This document shows positions 18,861 to 29,348 of a DNA stretch of 64,000 bases, one piece after another. Under the pieces are notes generated by a model, which worked only from the letters and a program-made list of their open reading frames with translations, made no database searches and was not told the DNA's origin. Source of the stretch: Natrialba magadii ATCC 43099. GTDB taxonomy: Archaea; Halobacteriota; Halobacteria; Halobacteriales; Natrialbaceae. The translations under genes were made by a program, and so were the position numbers. The stretch spans positions 2,666,001 to 2,730,000 of the forward strand of contig NC_013922.1 in NCBI RefSeq assembly GCF_000025625.1. The letters run 5' to 3'. How positions within the stretch are numbered: position 1 is the stretch's first letter; every line of letters starts with the position of its first letter.

Positions 18861-19922
18861 ATGACAGGACCGAACACGACACCCGACGAAGCGACGCCAG
18901 AACGGCCCGCCGACCCGTTCAAACCGCTCGGCAACGAGACCCGACTCGAGATCCTCCGCGTGCTCTACGACCATCTGCAGTCGACCTCACGAGAGGCGAC
19001 GCTCTCGTACTCGACGCTCCGATCGGAAGTCGGTGTTACGGATAAGGGTAACTTCAACTATCACTTGCGACAGTTAGATGGGTTGTTCGTCGAGCGCGGG
19101 AGCGAGACTGAGCCTACGGCCAGTACCGGTTCTGGTACCGGGAGCGACACTGACACCGAGACCACCACCGACACAAATTCCAGTTCCAACAGCCATTCAC
19201 CCACCAGTACGGACTCCAGTCCCGACGGCTACCGACTCACGTTTGCCGGCTTCGAAATCGCCAAAGTGATCGACGTCGACGCCTGGCGATCACACGAACC
19301 GTGTGGGCCCGTCGTACTCGACGACCCGAGAGAGAACCCAGTCGATACCAGTGCGAACGAGACCGACGACGGGCCGACAGCACAGGACCCGCTGACGGCA
19401 ACCTACGAGGACAGCGTTGTCGAGATCCGACGTGGCGACGACCTCCTGTACGCTCACGCCGTCCGACCCACCGGCGCAGCGGCGCGAGGAATGGCAGTCG
19501 ACGAACTGCTCGACACCGCCTCGACGCTGTGGCGACACACCGTCGAACAGCTCCTCAAAAACATCTGTCCCTACTGCCACGCGCCCATCGAACGGGCACT
19601 CGAGTACACCCCAGACCGGCGCTGGGAACACGCGTTCAGTGCGAACTGTGACGAGTGTGGCTCCCTCGGCGGGTCACACGTCGGCATTGTCGCGATCACT
19701 CATCCGGAAGCGATTGCGTTCTGCTGGGACCACGGACTGGATCTCACGAGTACCCGTGTCTGGAGTCTTCCGTTCGTCGACGACGACGCGGTAACGGTTC
19801 TCAGTGACGAACCGCGTCGCGTGCGACTCGACATCACGTTCGAAACAGCGCGACTCGAACTGGTCGTTAGCGACGACGTTCGGATCGTCGACACCGAGCG
19901 GGTGTGTCGAGCCGAACGATAA
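18861..19922 (+). CDS. ArsR-type winged-helix transcriptional regulator
   Basis: A 353-residue haloarchaeal regulator. Residues about 15-80 form a winged helix opening with FKPLGNETRLEILRVLYDH and containing FNYHLRQLDGLFVE as recognition helix and wing. A Ser/Thr/Asp-rich linker is followed by a C-terminal domain with cysteine pairs CPYCHAPIE and CDECGSLGG that could bind zinc or sense a ligand. Many haloarchaea have several paralogues of this two-domain type; none is functionally known to me. It is divergent from the beta-lactamase-like gene, so control of that gene or itself is plausible. Confidence 0.85.
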   Translation: MTGPNTTPDEATPERPADPFKPLGNETRLEILRVLYDHLQSTSREATLSYSTLRSEVGVTDKGNFNYHLRQLDGLFVERGSETEPTASTGSGTGSDTDTETTTDTNSSSNSHSPTSTDSSPDGYRLTFAGFEIAKVIDVDAWRSHEPCGPVVLDDPRENPVDTSANETDDGPTAQDPLTATYEDSVVEIRRGDDLLYAHAVRPTGAAARGMAVDELLDTASTLWRHTVEQLLKNICPYCHAPIERALEYTPDRRWEHAFSANCDECGSLGGSHVGIVAITHPEAIAFCWDHGLDLTSTRVWSLPFVDDDAVTVLSDEPRRVRLDITFETARLELVVSDDVRIVDTERVCRAER

Positions 19923-19933
19923 CGCTCCAGCCG

Positions 19934-20221
19934 TCACACTTCGTCGACGAGTTGCGAGAAATTGTCAGTGTCGAGGAGTTCCATCGTCTGCGCCTGGAGG
20001 CCGTGCCGACGCAGCGTGAGCGCCGATTTGAACGCGGCCTCGCGGTCGCCAGCTTCGAACACGGCGAGAAAGTCGTGCTCGCCGAGGATCGCGTACGACT
20101 CCTGGAGGTCGGCGTTGTGCTGTTCGAACTCCGTGCGCACTTCGCCCCAGATCGACGCAAGTTCCTGTGCGTTCTGGACGTCACGGTCCGCAACGTCGAT
20201 CAGTGATGCGTACGTTGGCAT
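19934..20221 (-). CDS. GYD domain protein
   Basis: A 95-residue single-domain protein with a ferredoxin-like alpha/beta fold of the GYD family: MPTYASLIDV, then the YAILGEHDFLAVFEAGDREAAFK core, where GEHDF takes the place of the name-giving GxYD. ATG 20221 gives the compact domain; upstream residues in the open frame are not credible. The function of this family is unknown. It ends 11 bp from the convergent regulator gene and is divergent from pyk. Confidence 0.82.
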   Translation of the reverse strand: MPTYASLIDVADRDVQNAQELASIWGEVRTEFEQHNADLQESYAILGEHDFLAVFEAGDREAAFKSALTLRRHGLQAQTMELLDTDNFSQLVDEV

Positions 20222-20343
20222 GTCCCAGGACGAACCGGGCAAACGGAAAACAGTTGCCGTGGCAGACGACGGTCGCAGTAAAGGCAAACTCGGCTTTGAG
20301 TAAGTCACCTATCTTTTTGCCCGTGCTCGCGCTAGCGCAAGCC

Positions 20344-22110
20344 ATGAGAAACGCAAAGATCGTCTGTACGCTGGGTCCCGCCTCGAGCGATCAGCGGACG
20401 ATCCGCGACCTCGCCGACGCCGGGATGTCCGTCGCCCGGCTGAACGCGAGCCACGGTAGCCGCGCGGACCGAGCCGAACTCATCGACCGCGTCCGGACGG
20501 TCGACGAGCAACGCGAGAAGCCAGTCGCCGTCATGCTCGACATGCAGGGCCCCGAGATTCGCACCGCCCCGCTTCCTGACGGCGAAACGGTGACACTCGA
20601 GTCCGGCTCCGAAATCGAGTTCGTCGAGAGCGACCAGGTCTCGGCCGAACGGGTGGGGCTCTCGCTGCCGATCGACGCCGTCGAAGTGGGTGATCGTATT
20701 TTGCTCGACGACGGATTGATCGAGACGACAGTTCGCGAGCACGAGGACGAGGGCGACACGATACGGGCACACGTCGACACGGGCGGCGAACTCGGCGGCC
20801 GGAAGGGTGTGAACGTCCCCGGCGTCGATCTGGACCTCGATGTCGTCACCGAGTCCGACCGTCGGGACCTGGAACTGGCCGCCGAGAAGGAGGTCGACTT
20901 CGTCGCGGCGAGTTTCGTCCGTGACGCCGAAGACGTCTTCGAGGTTAGCGAGGTACTCGAGAGTTTCGGCGCGGAGATCCCGATCGTATCGAAGATCGAG
21001 CGCGCAGGTGCGGTAGACAACTTGGACGAGATCATCGACGCGTCGGACGGAATCATGGTTGCCCGCGGCGATCTGGGCGTCGAGTGTCCGATGGAGGACG
21101 TGCCGATGATCCAGAAGCGAATGATCCGGAAGTGTCGCGAGGCAGGCCTGCCGGTTATTACGGCGACGGAGATGCTGGACTCGATGGTTCACGCGCGCCG
21201 ACCGACGAGAGCGGAGGCCTCGGACGTGGCCAACGCCGTTCTCGACGGCACGGATGCGGTGATGCTCTCGGCGGAGACCGCCATCGGCGACCACCCTGTC
21301 GCCGTCGTCGACGCGATGGACAGTATCGTCCGCGAGGTCGAGAACTCTGGGGAGTACGACGAACTGTTAGAACAGCGCGTTCCCGCGGCCGGCGAGGCCC
21401 GAACGGACGCGCTGGCACGATCGGCTCGCTTCCTTGCACGCGACGTTGGCGCCGACGCAGTCGTCGCGGCAACCGAATCTGGCTACACGGCATTGAAGAC
21501 CGCGAAGTACCGGCCCGGTGTTCCGGTCGTCGCCTCGACGCCGAGCCACCGCGTTCGGCGGAAACTCGCCCTCTCGTGGGGCGTCACGCCGCTGTATGCC
21601 GAAATCTCCGATCAGGGGGCTGATACCGTCGTCGAGAAGGCAGTACAGGCAGCACTCGAGGCCGGGATCGCCGAGAGCGGTGCCACCGTCGTTGTTCTCT
21701 GTGGGATGATGACCGAACTCGAGGGTGCGAGCACGACGAACATGTTGAAGGTCCACGTCGCCGCGGAGGCACTGACGACGGGCCGTGTCGTCGTCGAGGG
21801 CCGAGCCACGGGACCGCTCGCCCGCGTCCCGGACGGCGACCTCACCGACGTGCCGGACGGTGCTATCATCGCTCTCCCAGCGGATTTCGACGAGGAGTTC
21901 ACGGGTGATTTGAACACGATTGGTGGCATCGTCAACGCCCAGCGTGGGATGACGGGGTACCCGGCACTGGTCGCCCGAGAGATCAACGTGCCGATGGTCA
22001 GTGGGGCAGATATTCCGGATGCTGCTTCCGGAACCGTCGTGACCGTCGACGCAGAGCGTGGCGTCGTCTACGAAGGTAACATCAGTGACCGGCGCAACCA
22101 GGACGAGTAA
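20344..22110 (+). CDS. pyk: Pyruvate kinase with C-terminal PEP-utiliser-like domain
   Basis: Converts PEP and ADP to pyruvate and ATP, opposing ppsA in the same window. The 588-residue protein starts MRNAKIVCTLGPASS and contains the barrel motifs (LNASHG, KIERAGAVDNLDEII, MVARGDLGVE, TATEMLDSM), the regulatory C domain, and an extra domain of about 100 residues resembling the swivelling PEP-utiliser domain. There the catalytic TSHAA is replaced by TGYPA, so the domain cannot be phosphorylated in the usual way and is probably allosteric or structural. ATG 20344 is clear from alignment of the N-terminus with the family. Confidence 0.96.
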   Translation: MRNAKIVCTLGPASSDQRTIRDLADAGMSVARLNASHGSRADRAELIDRVRTVDEQREKPVAVMLDMQGPEIRTAPLPDGETVTLESGSEIEFVESDQVSAERVGLSLPIDAVEVGDRILLDDGLIETTVREHEDEGDTIRAHVDTGGELGGRKGVNVPGVDLDLDVVTESDRRDLELAAEKEVDFVAASFVRDAEDVFEVSEVLESFGAEIPIVSKIERAGAVDNLDEIIDASDGIMVARGDLGVECPMEDVPMIQKRMIRKCREAGLPVITATEMLDSMVHARRPTRAEASDVANAVLDGTDAVMLSAETAIGDHPVAVVDAMDSIVREVENSGEYDELLEQRVPAAGEARTDALARSARFLARDVGADAVVAATESGYTALKTAKYRPGVPVVASTPSHRVRRKLALSWGVTPLYAEISDQGADTVVEKAVQAALEAGIAESGATVVVLCGMMTELEGASTTNMLKVHVAAEALTTGRVVVEGRATGPLARVPDGDLTDVPDGAIIALPADFDEEFTGDLNTIGGIVNAQRGMTGYPALVAREINVPMVSGADIPDAASGTVVTVDAERGVVYEGNISDRRNQDE

Positions 22111-22218
22111 GCGAGTCGGCGTACCCAGTACTTGCACCCAGTTGGGACAAAATACTCTCTCGGACCGGACGATCACCAGGACGGCGGGTTTTTGTCGCCG
22201 GCCTGTATACTCCTATGT

Positions 22219-22701
22219 ATGGCAGACGAGACGTCCGACGACGACCATCGCGACGACTGGGGGGCGTCGTGGGGGACGGATTCAGAATCTGGTTCACGGT
22301 CGGACTCGACCTCGAACTCGAACTCGAACTCGAACTCGGACCCGAAGCCGGACTCGGACTCGGACTCGGGCTCAAACCCAAACCTGAACTCGAACTCCAA
22401 TTCCAACTCGAATCCAGCAACTGCGCCTGAGCCACGCGCAGGCCCACCATCCGCATCGGATGACCGCACTGAGACTGATCGCATCTCTATCGATCTCTCA
22501 CGAGACACCGACCCCGACACGACTCGAGAAACAGCCCAGGACGACGATGAGGAGACCGACGAAGACGACCCCTATGCTCCCGAACCAAGTTCGGCACCGA
22601 TCGAAGCTGGTGACCCATCGCTCGAGAACGCACTCTTCGTCGCACTTGGCGCGCTCATCATGCTCTTCGTTCTTGTACGCGTCTTCTCGATTATGCTCTG
22701 A
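22219..22701 (+). CDS. Small haloarchaeal protein with low-complexity region and one membrane anchor
   Basis: A 160-residue protein. Residues 20-75 consist of Ser, Asn, Asp and Pro encoded by a hexanucleotide repeat (about 22305-22410). A conserved-looking part SLENALFVALGALIMLFVLVRVFSIML forms a single C-terminal membrane helix, so the acidic part faces the cytoplasm or outside. No function known. ATG 22219 begins MADETSDDDHRDDW, a common kind of start for these proteins. The repeat tract may vary in length between strains. Confidence 0.7.
   Translation: MADETSDDDHRDDWGASWGTDSESGSRSDSTSNSNSNSNSDPKPDSDSDSGSNPNLNSNSNSNSNPATAPEPRAGPPSASDDRTETDRISIDLSRDTDPDTTRETAQDDDEETDEDDPYAPEPSSAPIEAGDPSLENALFVALGALIMLFVLVRVFSIML
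22305..22410 (+). repeat. Hexanucleotide repeat tract (CTCGAA/GACTCG type)
   Basis: Runs of CTCGAA and GACTCG units lie head to tail, with point changes toward the 3' end. The tract lies in frame within the small anchored protein and encodes alternating Ser-Asn and Asp-Ser. Confidence 0.85.
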
Positions 22702-22781
22702 TCGGGACTGATTACAGACTCTCAGTTCTTGACCCCGAACAGCGCCTGACCCAGAACAGCGCCTGACCCAGAACTCGCCAC

Positions 22782-23256
22782 CTAGATCTCAGTCACCTCT
22801 TTCGCACGCTCCAGTCCGTTCGTTGCCTCGGTCTTCGTCTCCTCGAGTGGCCCCACAATCTCGTCGGGCAAGTCCATCCGATCCGCAAGCGCCAGTAGCG
22901 TCTCGAGTTTCGTGATCTCGAGGCGCTCGATCGTCCGGCCGAGTTCGGCCTCGACGAGGTCGCCGAGTGCCGGGTCCTGTATGTCCGCAATGAGGTCCTC
23001 GCGCTCGCTCGTGAGAGTATCGAGCACGTCACTCTCGACGACGCCCGGTTCGGCCTCGACCGCGTCGAACAGCGGTTCTATCCGGCCGATCTGTTCGGTC
23101 GTGGTCTCGCTGTGGGCCATGTAAAACGACTCGCGTTCCTCGTCAGTCGCAGCCTCGGCCAGTTCGGTCTGGAGGTCCTCGAGTTCGCGCTCGAGGTGGT
23201 AGATGGTAGAACTCGCGCAGTCGCTGGATGAACAGGTCTCGTTCGGTTTCGATCAT
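22782..23256 (-). pseudogene. DUF892 (YciE-like ferritin-fold) protein, frameshifted by a 7-bp duplication
   Basis: Starting at ATG 23256 the frame reads MIETERDLFIQRLREFYHL and then turns to nonsense. Another frame continues YHLERELEDLQTELAEAA through to the stop at 22782 (SFYMAHSETTTEQIGRIEPLF and onward), giving a four-helix protein of about 155 residues like DUF892, a family related to ferritins and linked to stress. The break is a near-perfect 7-bp tandem duplication, GTGGTAG (23196-23202) next to ATGGTAG (23203-23209). A 112-residue product from an internal ATG at 23120 is possible, but it would lack the first helix. A sequencing error cannot be excluded. Confidence 0.72.
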
Positions 23257-23391
23257 GTTGGTGTGGGCATTGCCGAGCCCCAAAGCGGTTCGGCCGTCGT
23301 GTGACGACCGGGTAGTAGGCCGTTGCAGTAGCCAACCAGTCAGAAATATGAATGTACTTATGCGGTACTGTCGATTATCCAAAACAATCAC

Positions 23392-24180
23392 ATGCGACAG
23401 CTTGCCGCCCTCCTGTTGGTTGCCTTGCTCGTGATGAGTGCCGGCTGTAGTGCGTTCGACTCATCGCCAGACGGTGATCGAGAGCCACTCAGTGTCGAGA
23501 ACGACGAACTCGTGCCGGGACTCACCGAAGACGGAATCAACGACACGACCGCCTTCGCGAACGCTCACTACGATGGACTCGAGTACAGCGAGTTCGAACG
23601 GACGGAACAGCGAGTAATTCACAACGAGTCGGGCGATGTCGTTTGCACGACGAATACGACACAGACGGTTACCGAGGAGGCGGCTCGTTACGTACTGCGG
23701 GTCGACCCGGATTCGCTTGCGGACCCTGAGCCGGATGCGGTGATGACACGCGAAACGTGGCGGGAAGACGGTGATCGGATGAGTATCAGCCGCGTCACCG
23801 ATGCTGCGGGTACTACTGAATTCCACGGTCAGAACATGGGAATGGAGTCGACGAGCCTTCCAGTGTCGTTATACGAACTCAGCGAAGTCGAGCACACGGT
23901 CAGCGTCGACGAGTCTGACAGTGGTACTGAACGGTACCGAATCGAAGGCGCGGGCAACATCACCCAACAGAGTGACCAGCACGTCGAGTTCGACCTTCTG
24001 GTCGACTCGTCAGGTCTGATTCAAACCTACGATATTACACACACGATGCGGGTCGACAACGAAGAACAAATCTGGGAGTACGTTGGCGAGTTTACTCGCA
24101 ACGACGACCTCGAACTTGAGGAACCCGACTGGGTCGAGGAGGGCTGGGCCGAACTCGAGTCCCAGTCGGCTGACGACTGA
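23392..24180 (+). CDS. Haloarchaeal lipoprotein of unknown function
   Basis: A 262-residue exported protein. The N-terminus MRQLAALLLVALLVMSAGC is a signal peptide with a lipobox ending in Cys, so it is probably lipid-anchored on the outside of the membrane. The mature part, which resembles common haloarchaeal lipoproteins with two similar beta-rich halves (TTNTTQTVTEEAARYVLRV; YRIEGAGNITQQSDQHVEF), has no recognisable catalytic motif. The family is widespread in haloarchaea and uncharacterised. Confidence 0.83.
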   Translation: MRQLAALLLVALLVMSAGCSAFDSSPDGDREPLSVENDELVPGLTEDGINDTTAFANAHYDGLEYSEFERTEQRVIHNESGDVVCTTNTTQTVTEEAARYVLRVDPDSLADPEPDAVMTRETWREDGDRMSISRVTDAAGTTEFHGQNMGMESTSLPVSLYELSEVEHTVSVDESDSGTERYRIEGAGNITQQSDQHVEFDLLVDSSGLIQTYDITHTMRVDNEEQIWEYVGEFTRNDDLELEEPDWVEEGWAELESQSADD

Positions 24181-24391
24181 TTAGCCGGCGAGGACGAGCA
24201 GCGCGAGCAAGAGCGCGAAGAAGCCGACCCAGATCAGCAGCGAGACTTTTGTGTACGACTACGGTTCGGGCTCGAACTGCTGGCCGCTTTCGACGCAGCC
24301 TTCGGAACGGCCTGTTTGAGAACCAGTAGTCAGCCCACAGTACCCCATCCCACAGCTACATACCATCACGACGATATGGCGCAGGTAGTCA

Positions 24392-25060
24392 ATGTACGTC
24401 GATCTTACCCACCCAATCGAGTCCGGAATGCCGGTCTTTCCAGACGACCCGTCAGTAGACGTGACCACAGCAGCGACAGTCGACGCGGACGGCTACCGCG
24501 TCACGGACCTCCACTGTGGCAGCCATACCGGGACACACATCGACGCACCGAGTCACACCGTCCCCGACGGCGCTGTCCTCGACTCGATGTCGATCGATCG
24601 ATTCGTCTTCGATGCTCGGGTCGTCGACTACACCGGTCTGGGCCCTCGGGAACCGATTACGACGGCTGACCTGCCTGAACCCGACACCGAGACCGACTGT
24701 AACCTCCTGCTCTGTCGAACCGACTGGGACGAGTACTGGGGGACCGACCGCTACTTCGACCATCCCTATCTGACACCGGAAGCCGCCGGCCACTGCCGTG
24801 AGGCCGGCTGGAACGTCGGACTCGACACGCTCAACCCCGATCCGACACCAACCGAGAACGCAACGGAATCGGAACCAGCCGGCTTTCAGGTCCACCAGAC
24901 ACTCCTTGGGAACGATCTGCTCATTATCGAAAACCTGACTAATCTCGAGCAACTCCCGACCAGCCAGCCCATCACACTCTATGCCTTCCCGCTCGCGCTC
25001 GCTGAGGCCGACGGCGCACCGATCCGGGCGGTTGCAGAAGCCGCATCGACCGCTGACTAA
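24392..25060 (+). CDS. Cyclase family protein (kynurenine formamidase-like metal hydrolase)
   Basis: A 222-residue member of the cyclase/KynB-like family of metal-dependent amide hydrolases. It begins MYVDLTHPIESGMPVFP and has the metal-binding signature HCGSHTGTHIDAPSH near residues 45-60, with further conserved residues in LLCRTDWDEYWG and LNPDPTPTEN. Substrate is unknown; arylformamides or other small amides or lactones are candidates. There are no tryptophan-degradation genes nearby to support a kynurenine role. Confidence 0.87.
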   Translation: MYVDLTHPIESGMPVFPDDPSVDVTTAATVDADGYRVTDLHCGSHTGTHIDAPSHTVPDGAVLDSMSIDRFVFDARVVDYTGLGPREPITTADLPEPDTETDCNLLLCRTDWDEYWGTDRYFDHPYLTPEAAGHCREAGWNVGLDTLNPDPTPTENATESEPAGFQVHQTLLGNDLLIIENLTNLEQLPTSQPITLYAFPLALAEADGAPIRAVAEAASTAD

Positions 25061-25098
25061 TGCAGGCTAATGCAGGCTAACACAGGCTCAACGGACCG

Positions 25099-25836
25099 CT
25101 ACTCGAGTGTTGCGTCGGTCACCCGAATCGACCCACGGCCCCCGTCTCTGTCCCACTCCGTCTCGTACTCGAGTGCAATCCGCTGGTCCATGTGCGGGCC
25201 GTCGACGACGAGCGTCTCGAACTCACCGCCTTCGCCGAGAATGTGGACGCCGTACTCCTCGTTGAGCGTCTCGAGTTCGGCCAGTGCGTCCTGGTCGAGC
25301 GTGCGGCCGAGCCAGGATTCATCTAACCCGTAGGCAGCTGTCTGGATGATTTTGATTTCGAAGCCGGCCTCGAGCATTTCGTCCGCCAGCGTTCGGGGAT
25401 GTTCCTGCCAGAGTGGCGCGAAGAGATCACAGCCGAGGCGGTCGCACATCGCTTCGATTCGGTTGGTCTGGAACTCGCTCTCGACGGCACCGGCCGTGAC
25501 GCCCGCGATGCCGCCGTCGAGGTCGGCGTCCAGTTCTTCGAGTGCCGCCTCGAGTGGCTCCAGTTCGGCATCGCCCTGTTCACCGGAGTCGGTCGCGCTG
25601 TCGGCGTCGAAATCAGCGGGGTCGACGTCGACGAGTTCGATGCCGGTGCTCTCGGCTGCGAGTGTGGCGAGGTCGGTTGCCGGAACGTGATACATGTAGG
25701 AGTCCTCGGACGGGTGGACGGTGACGAGTCGCTGGACGTCGAGGTCGGTCTCGAGGGCCTGATACAGTGCCCACGAGGAGTCCTTGCCACCGGAGAAGAG
25801 GCTCACCCACGCGCCCGTGCCGTCTGCATCGCTCAT
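25099..25836 (-). CDS. dph6: Diphthine--ammonia ligase (PP-loop ATP pyrophosphatase)
   Basis: Final step of diphthamide synthesis on elongation factor aEF2, amidation of diphthine with ammonia and ATP. The 245-residue protein has the PP-loop LFSGGKDSSWALYQAL at the N-terminus, and the family features YMYHVPATDL, MCDRLGCDLFAPLW and GEGGEFETLVVDGP in the C-terminal half. Length fits the archaeal Dph6 family. An insertion rich in Asp, Glu and Ala lies between the halves. Confidence 0.88.
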   Translation of the reverse strand: MSDADGTGAWVSLFSGGKDSSWALYQALETDLDVQRLVTVHPSEDSYMYHVPATDLATLAAESTGIELVDVDPADFDADSATDSGEQGDAELEPLEAALEELDADLDGGIAGVTAGAVESEFQTNRIEAMCDRLGCDLFAPLWQEHPRTLADEMLEAGFEIKIIQTAAYGLDESWLGRTLDQDALAELETLNEEYGVHILGEGGEFETLVVDGPHMDQRIALEYETEWDRDGGRGSIRVTDATLE

Positions 25837-25931
25837 GAAAGACGGTTGTGGTGGGAGAGTAAATGGGTACCGAGTCTCGAATGTCGAATCCAGGACTCGT
25901 CGTACTCGAGTAGCCAGGTGTTACGGAGTGG

Positions 25932-27569
<1,638 letters not shown>

Positions 27570-27992
27570 GATTGCTGTTGCATTCCGTATAACGATAAAA
27601 CCACTTACTCGCGACGCACTGTGACCGGTGAGAGTCGCCGCCGGCGCCGTTGCCATCCGATTCGCGACGACTGTGTAGAAACGTCGTGACGCAGAGTGCA
27701 ATGGTGTTGGTTGCACAATGGGTGGCGGCGCAATGGAACAACAGCGCGGTAACACAATAGCGCGGTGACACAGTGAGTGTCCCAGTGGGCAGACAACAGA
27801 CACGTATCTGATTGTCTATAGTAACAACTGCAACTAGTTACACACTTATCGCCGAGCAGGCTGGCGATCGGGTGTGCAGTGACTTGCAGTGGCTACTATA
27901 GCTTTCCAATCGCCCAGTCGTCAAATAGTCAAATAATCAAATTGTCGGATCGTCGAATCGTCAAATAGTCGAATCGCTGTGACTGACCTCGC
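27570..27992. other. Intergenic region between DUF373 gene and S49 peptidase gene
   Basis: A 423-bp gap without a credible gene. The part next to 27569 carries the TATA box of the DUF373 gene (27593-27600). The part next to 27992 carries an 8-bp tandem repeat. Frames in between are short and of shadow composition. Confidence 0.6.
27920..27975. repeat. Seven tandem 8-bp units, GTCAAATA type
   Basis: Units in order are GTCAAATA, GTCAAATA, ATCAAATT, GTCGGATC, GTCGAATC, GTCAAATA and GTCGAATC. All keep the 8-bp phase. The tract is AT-rich and non-coding, 18 bp downstream of the S49 peptidase stop. Confidence 0.8.
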
Positions 27993-28997
27993 TCAATTCC
28001 GCAGTCGAAGCCTGAATTCCCTGTCAGCGCCCAGCCCGGCAATACCAGCACCGAACGCATACGCGACCTGCTGGGCACCCGTCCCTAGACGCGCCATCAG
28101 CGGCCGCTGGGGCTCGAACTCCTCGATCACGACCTCGTCCGTCTCGAGTTGGTCCGTCAGCTCGTCCTCGAGATCTCGTCGCGTGCCGAGCTCGTCGACC
28201 AGCCCCAGCTCGTGGGCCTCTTCGCCGAGGTAGATCCGGGCTTCGGTGTCGCGGACGAACTCGGGATCCATGTCGCGTCCGTCACTGACCCGGTCAACGA
28301 ACGTCTCGTAGTAGTCGTCGATCAGCCCCTGGAGGTACGCACGCTCGTCCTCCTCGAGTTCTTTCAGTGGCGTCCCGGCGTCTTTGAACTCGCCAGCGGC
28401 AAAGCGCTCGTAGGAGAGGCCGACCTTCTCGGCGAGGTCGCTGGCGTTGACGCGCGAGCCGATGACGCCGATAGAGCCGACGATAGAGCCGTCACGAGCC
28501 CAGAGTGCGTCACAACCGCTCGCGATCCAGTAGCCGCCGCTCGCACAGACGTCGTTGGTGTAGGCGACAGTCGGCCCGTCGAAGCGTTCGGCGGCGAGCC
28601 GAATATCGTCGCTCGGAACGACCTCGCCACCCGGTGTGTTCAGTTTCAGAAGGAGCGCATCGACGTTCTCGTCCTCGTCAGCGCGGTCGATCTGCTCGAC
28701 GATGTCGTCGGCCGGCGTCGACTGTGGCCGCGAGGGAAGCGGGCCACCGCCACCGCCGTCACGGGTGATCGGCCCCTCGACGGCAACTTCGGCAACGTTG
28801 TAGCTCGCGAACATCGAACTCGCGATGCCACTGATAACCTTGATTCCGAGGAGGATCACGACGAGTGCGATAACGAGTCCGAACAGATCCGTCAACGAAT
28901 CGGGATAGAAGACGAATAACCCGACGCTCAGGATCGCTACTGCTATGATTCCGAGTACGACCACGGCGAGCTGTCCGATCTCTCGCGTCTCAACCAT
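27993..28997 (-). CDS. sppA: S49 family signal peptide peptidase-like protein
   Basis: A 334-residue membrane-bound Ser/Lys protease expected to degrade cleaved signal peptides or other membrane-inserted peptides. Two hydrophobic segments (about 10-30 and 38-60) anchor the N-terminus. The catalytic serine S153 sits in CASGGYW and the general-base lysine K205 in GEFKDAGTP, the arrangement of archaeal and Bacillus SppA; GSIGVIGSRVN lies between them. ATG 28997 (MVETREIG) is preferred over a GTG nine bases upstream. A second S49 peptidase lies at 50319-51305. Confidence 0.9.
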   Translation of the reverse strand: MVETREIGQLAVVVLGIIAVAILSVGLFVFYPDSLTDLFGLVIALVVILLGIKVISGIASSMFASYNVAEVAVEGPITRDGGGGGPLPSRPQSTPADDIVEQIDRADEDENVDALLLKLNTPGGEVVPSDDIRLAAERFDGPTVAYTNDVCASGGYWIASGCDALWARDGSIVGSIGVIGSRVNASDLAEKVGLSYERFAAGEFKDAGTPLKELEEDERAYLQGLIDDYYETFVDRVSDGRDMDPEFVRDTEARIYLGEEAHELGLVDELGTRRDLEDELTDQLETDEVVIEEFEPQRPLMARLGTGAQQVAYAFGAGIAGLGADREFRLRLRN

Positions 28998-29348
28998 CAC
29001 AGACACCTCTGTTCATGTCGGTATCTCTGAGTGCTGTCCTGTTAACCGTTGTCGTCGCGTCTGCTGTGAGAGGGGGGACAGGAGAGCGGTGACACATCCA
29101 CGCGACAATGGAACAGGACAGCACCGTGACAACGGAAAACGACAAAGAGAAAAAAACCGCAGCGTTCTCAGCCAGTGACTGTTACACCGATCGCGTCTCG
29201 GCGTGTCTGCCACCACAGCAGCCGCTGTCTCTCGTCAGTTCTTCTCGCCACCATGCCGTCGTCCAACTGGCGCCCGTACTGTCACCAGTAAGAGAAACAC
29301 GCTCAACAGTACGCCGAGCGTGGGACGAATCGAGCGCAGACGACGCGC
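28998..29348. other. Intergenic region upstream of the S49 peptidase gene
   Basis: A 351-bp gap between two minus-strand genes. Directly after the stop of the coiled-coil gene, minus-strand bases 29333-29250 read IRPTLGVLLSVFLLLVTV, a plausible membrane helix, then a stop, but there is no start codon ahead of it. I see no other coding signal; the rest should hold the peptidase promoter. Confidence 0.4.

Noticed and set aside
24181-24258. Minus-strand hydrophobic peptide KVSLLIWVGFFALLLALLVL
   Set aside because: It looks like a one-helix membrane protein, but a TAG stands just upstream and no ATG, GTG or TTG precedes the helix; at most a remnant.
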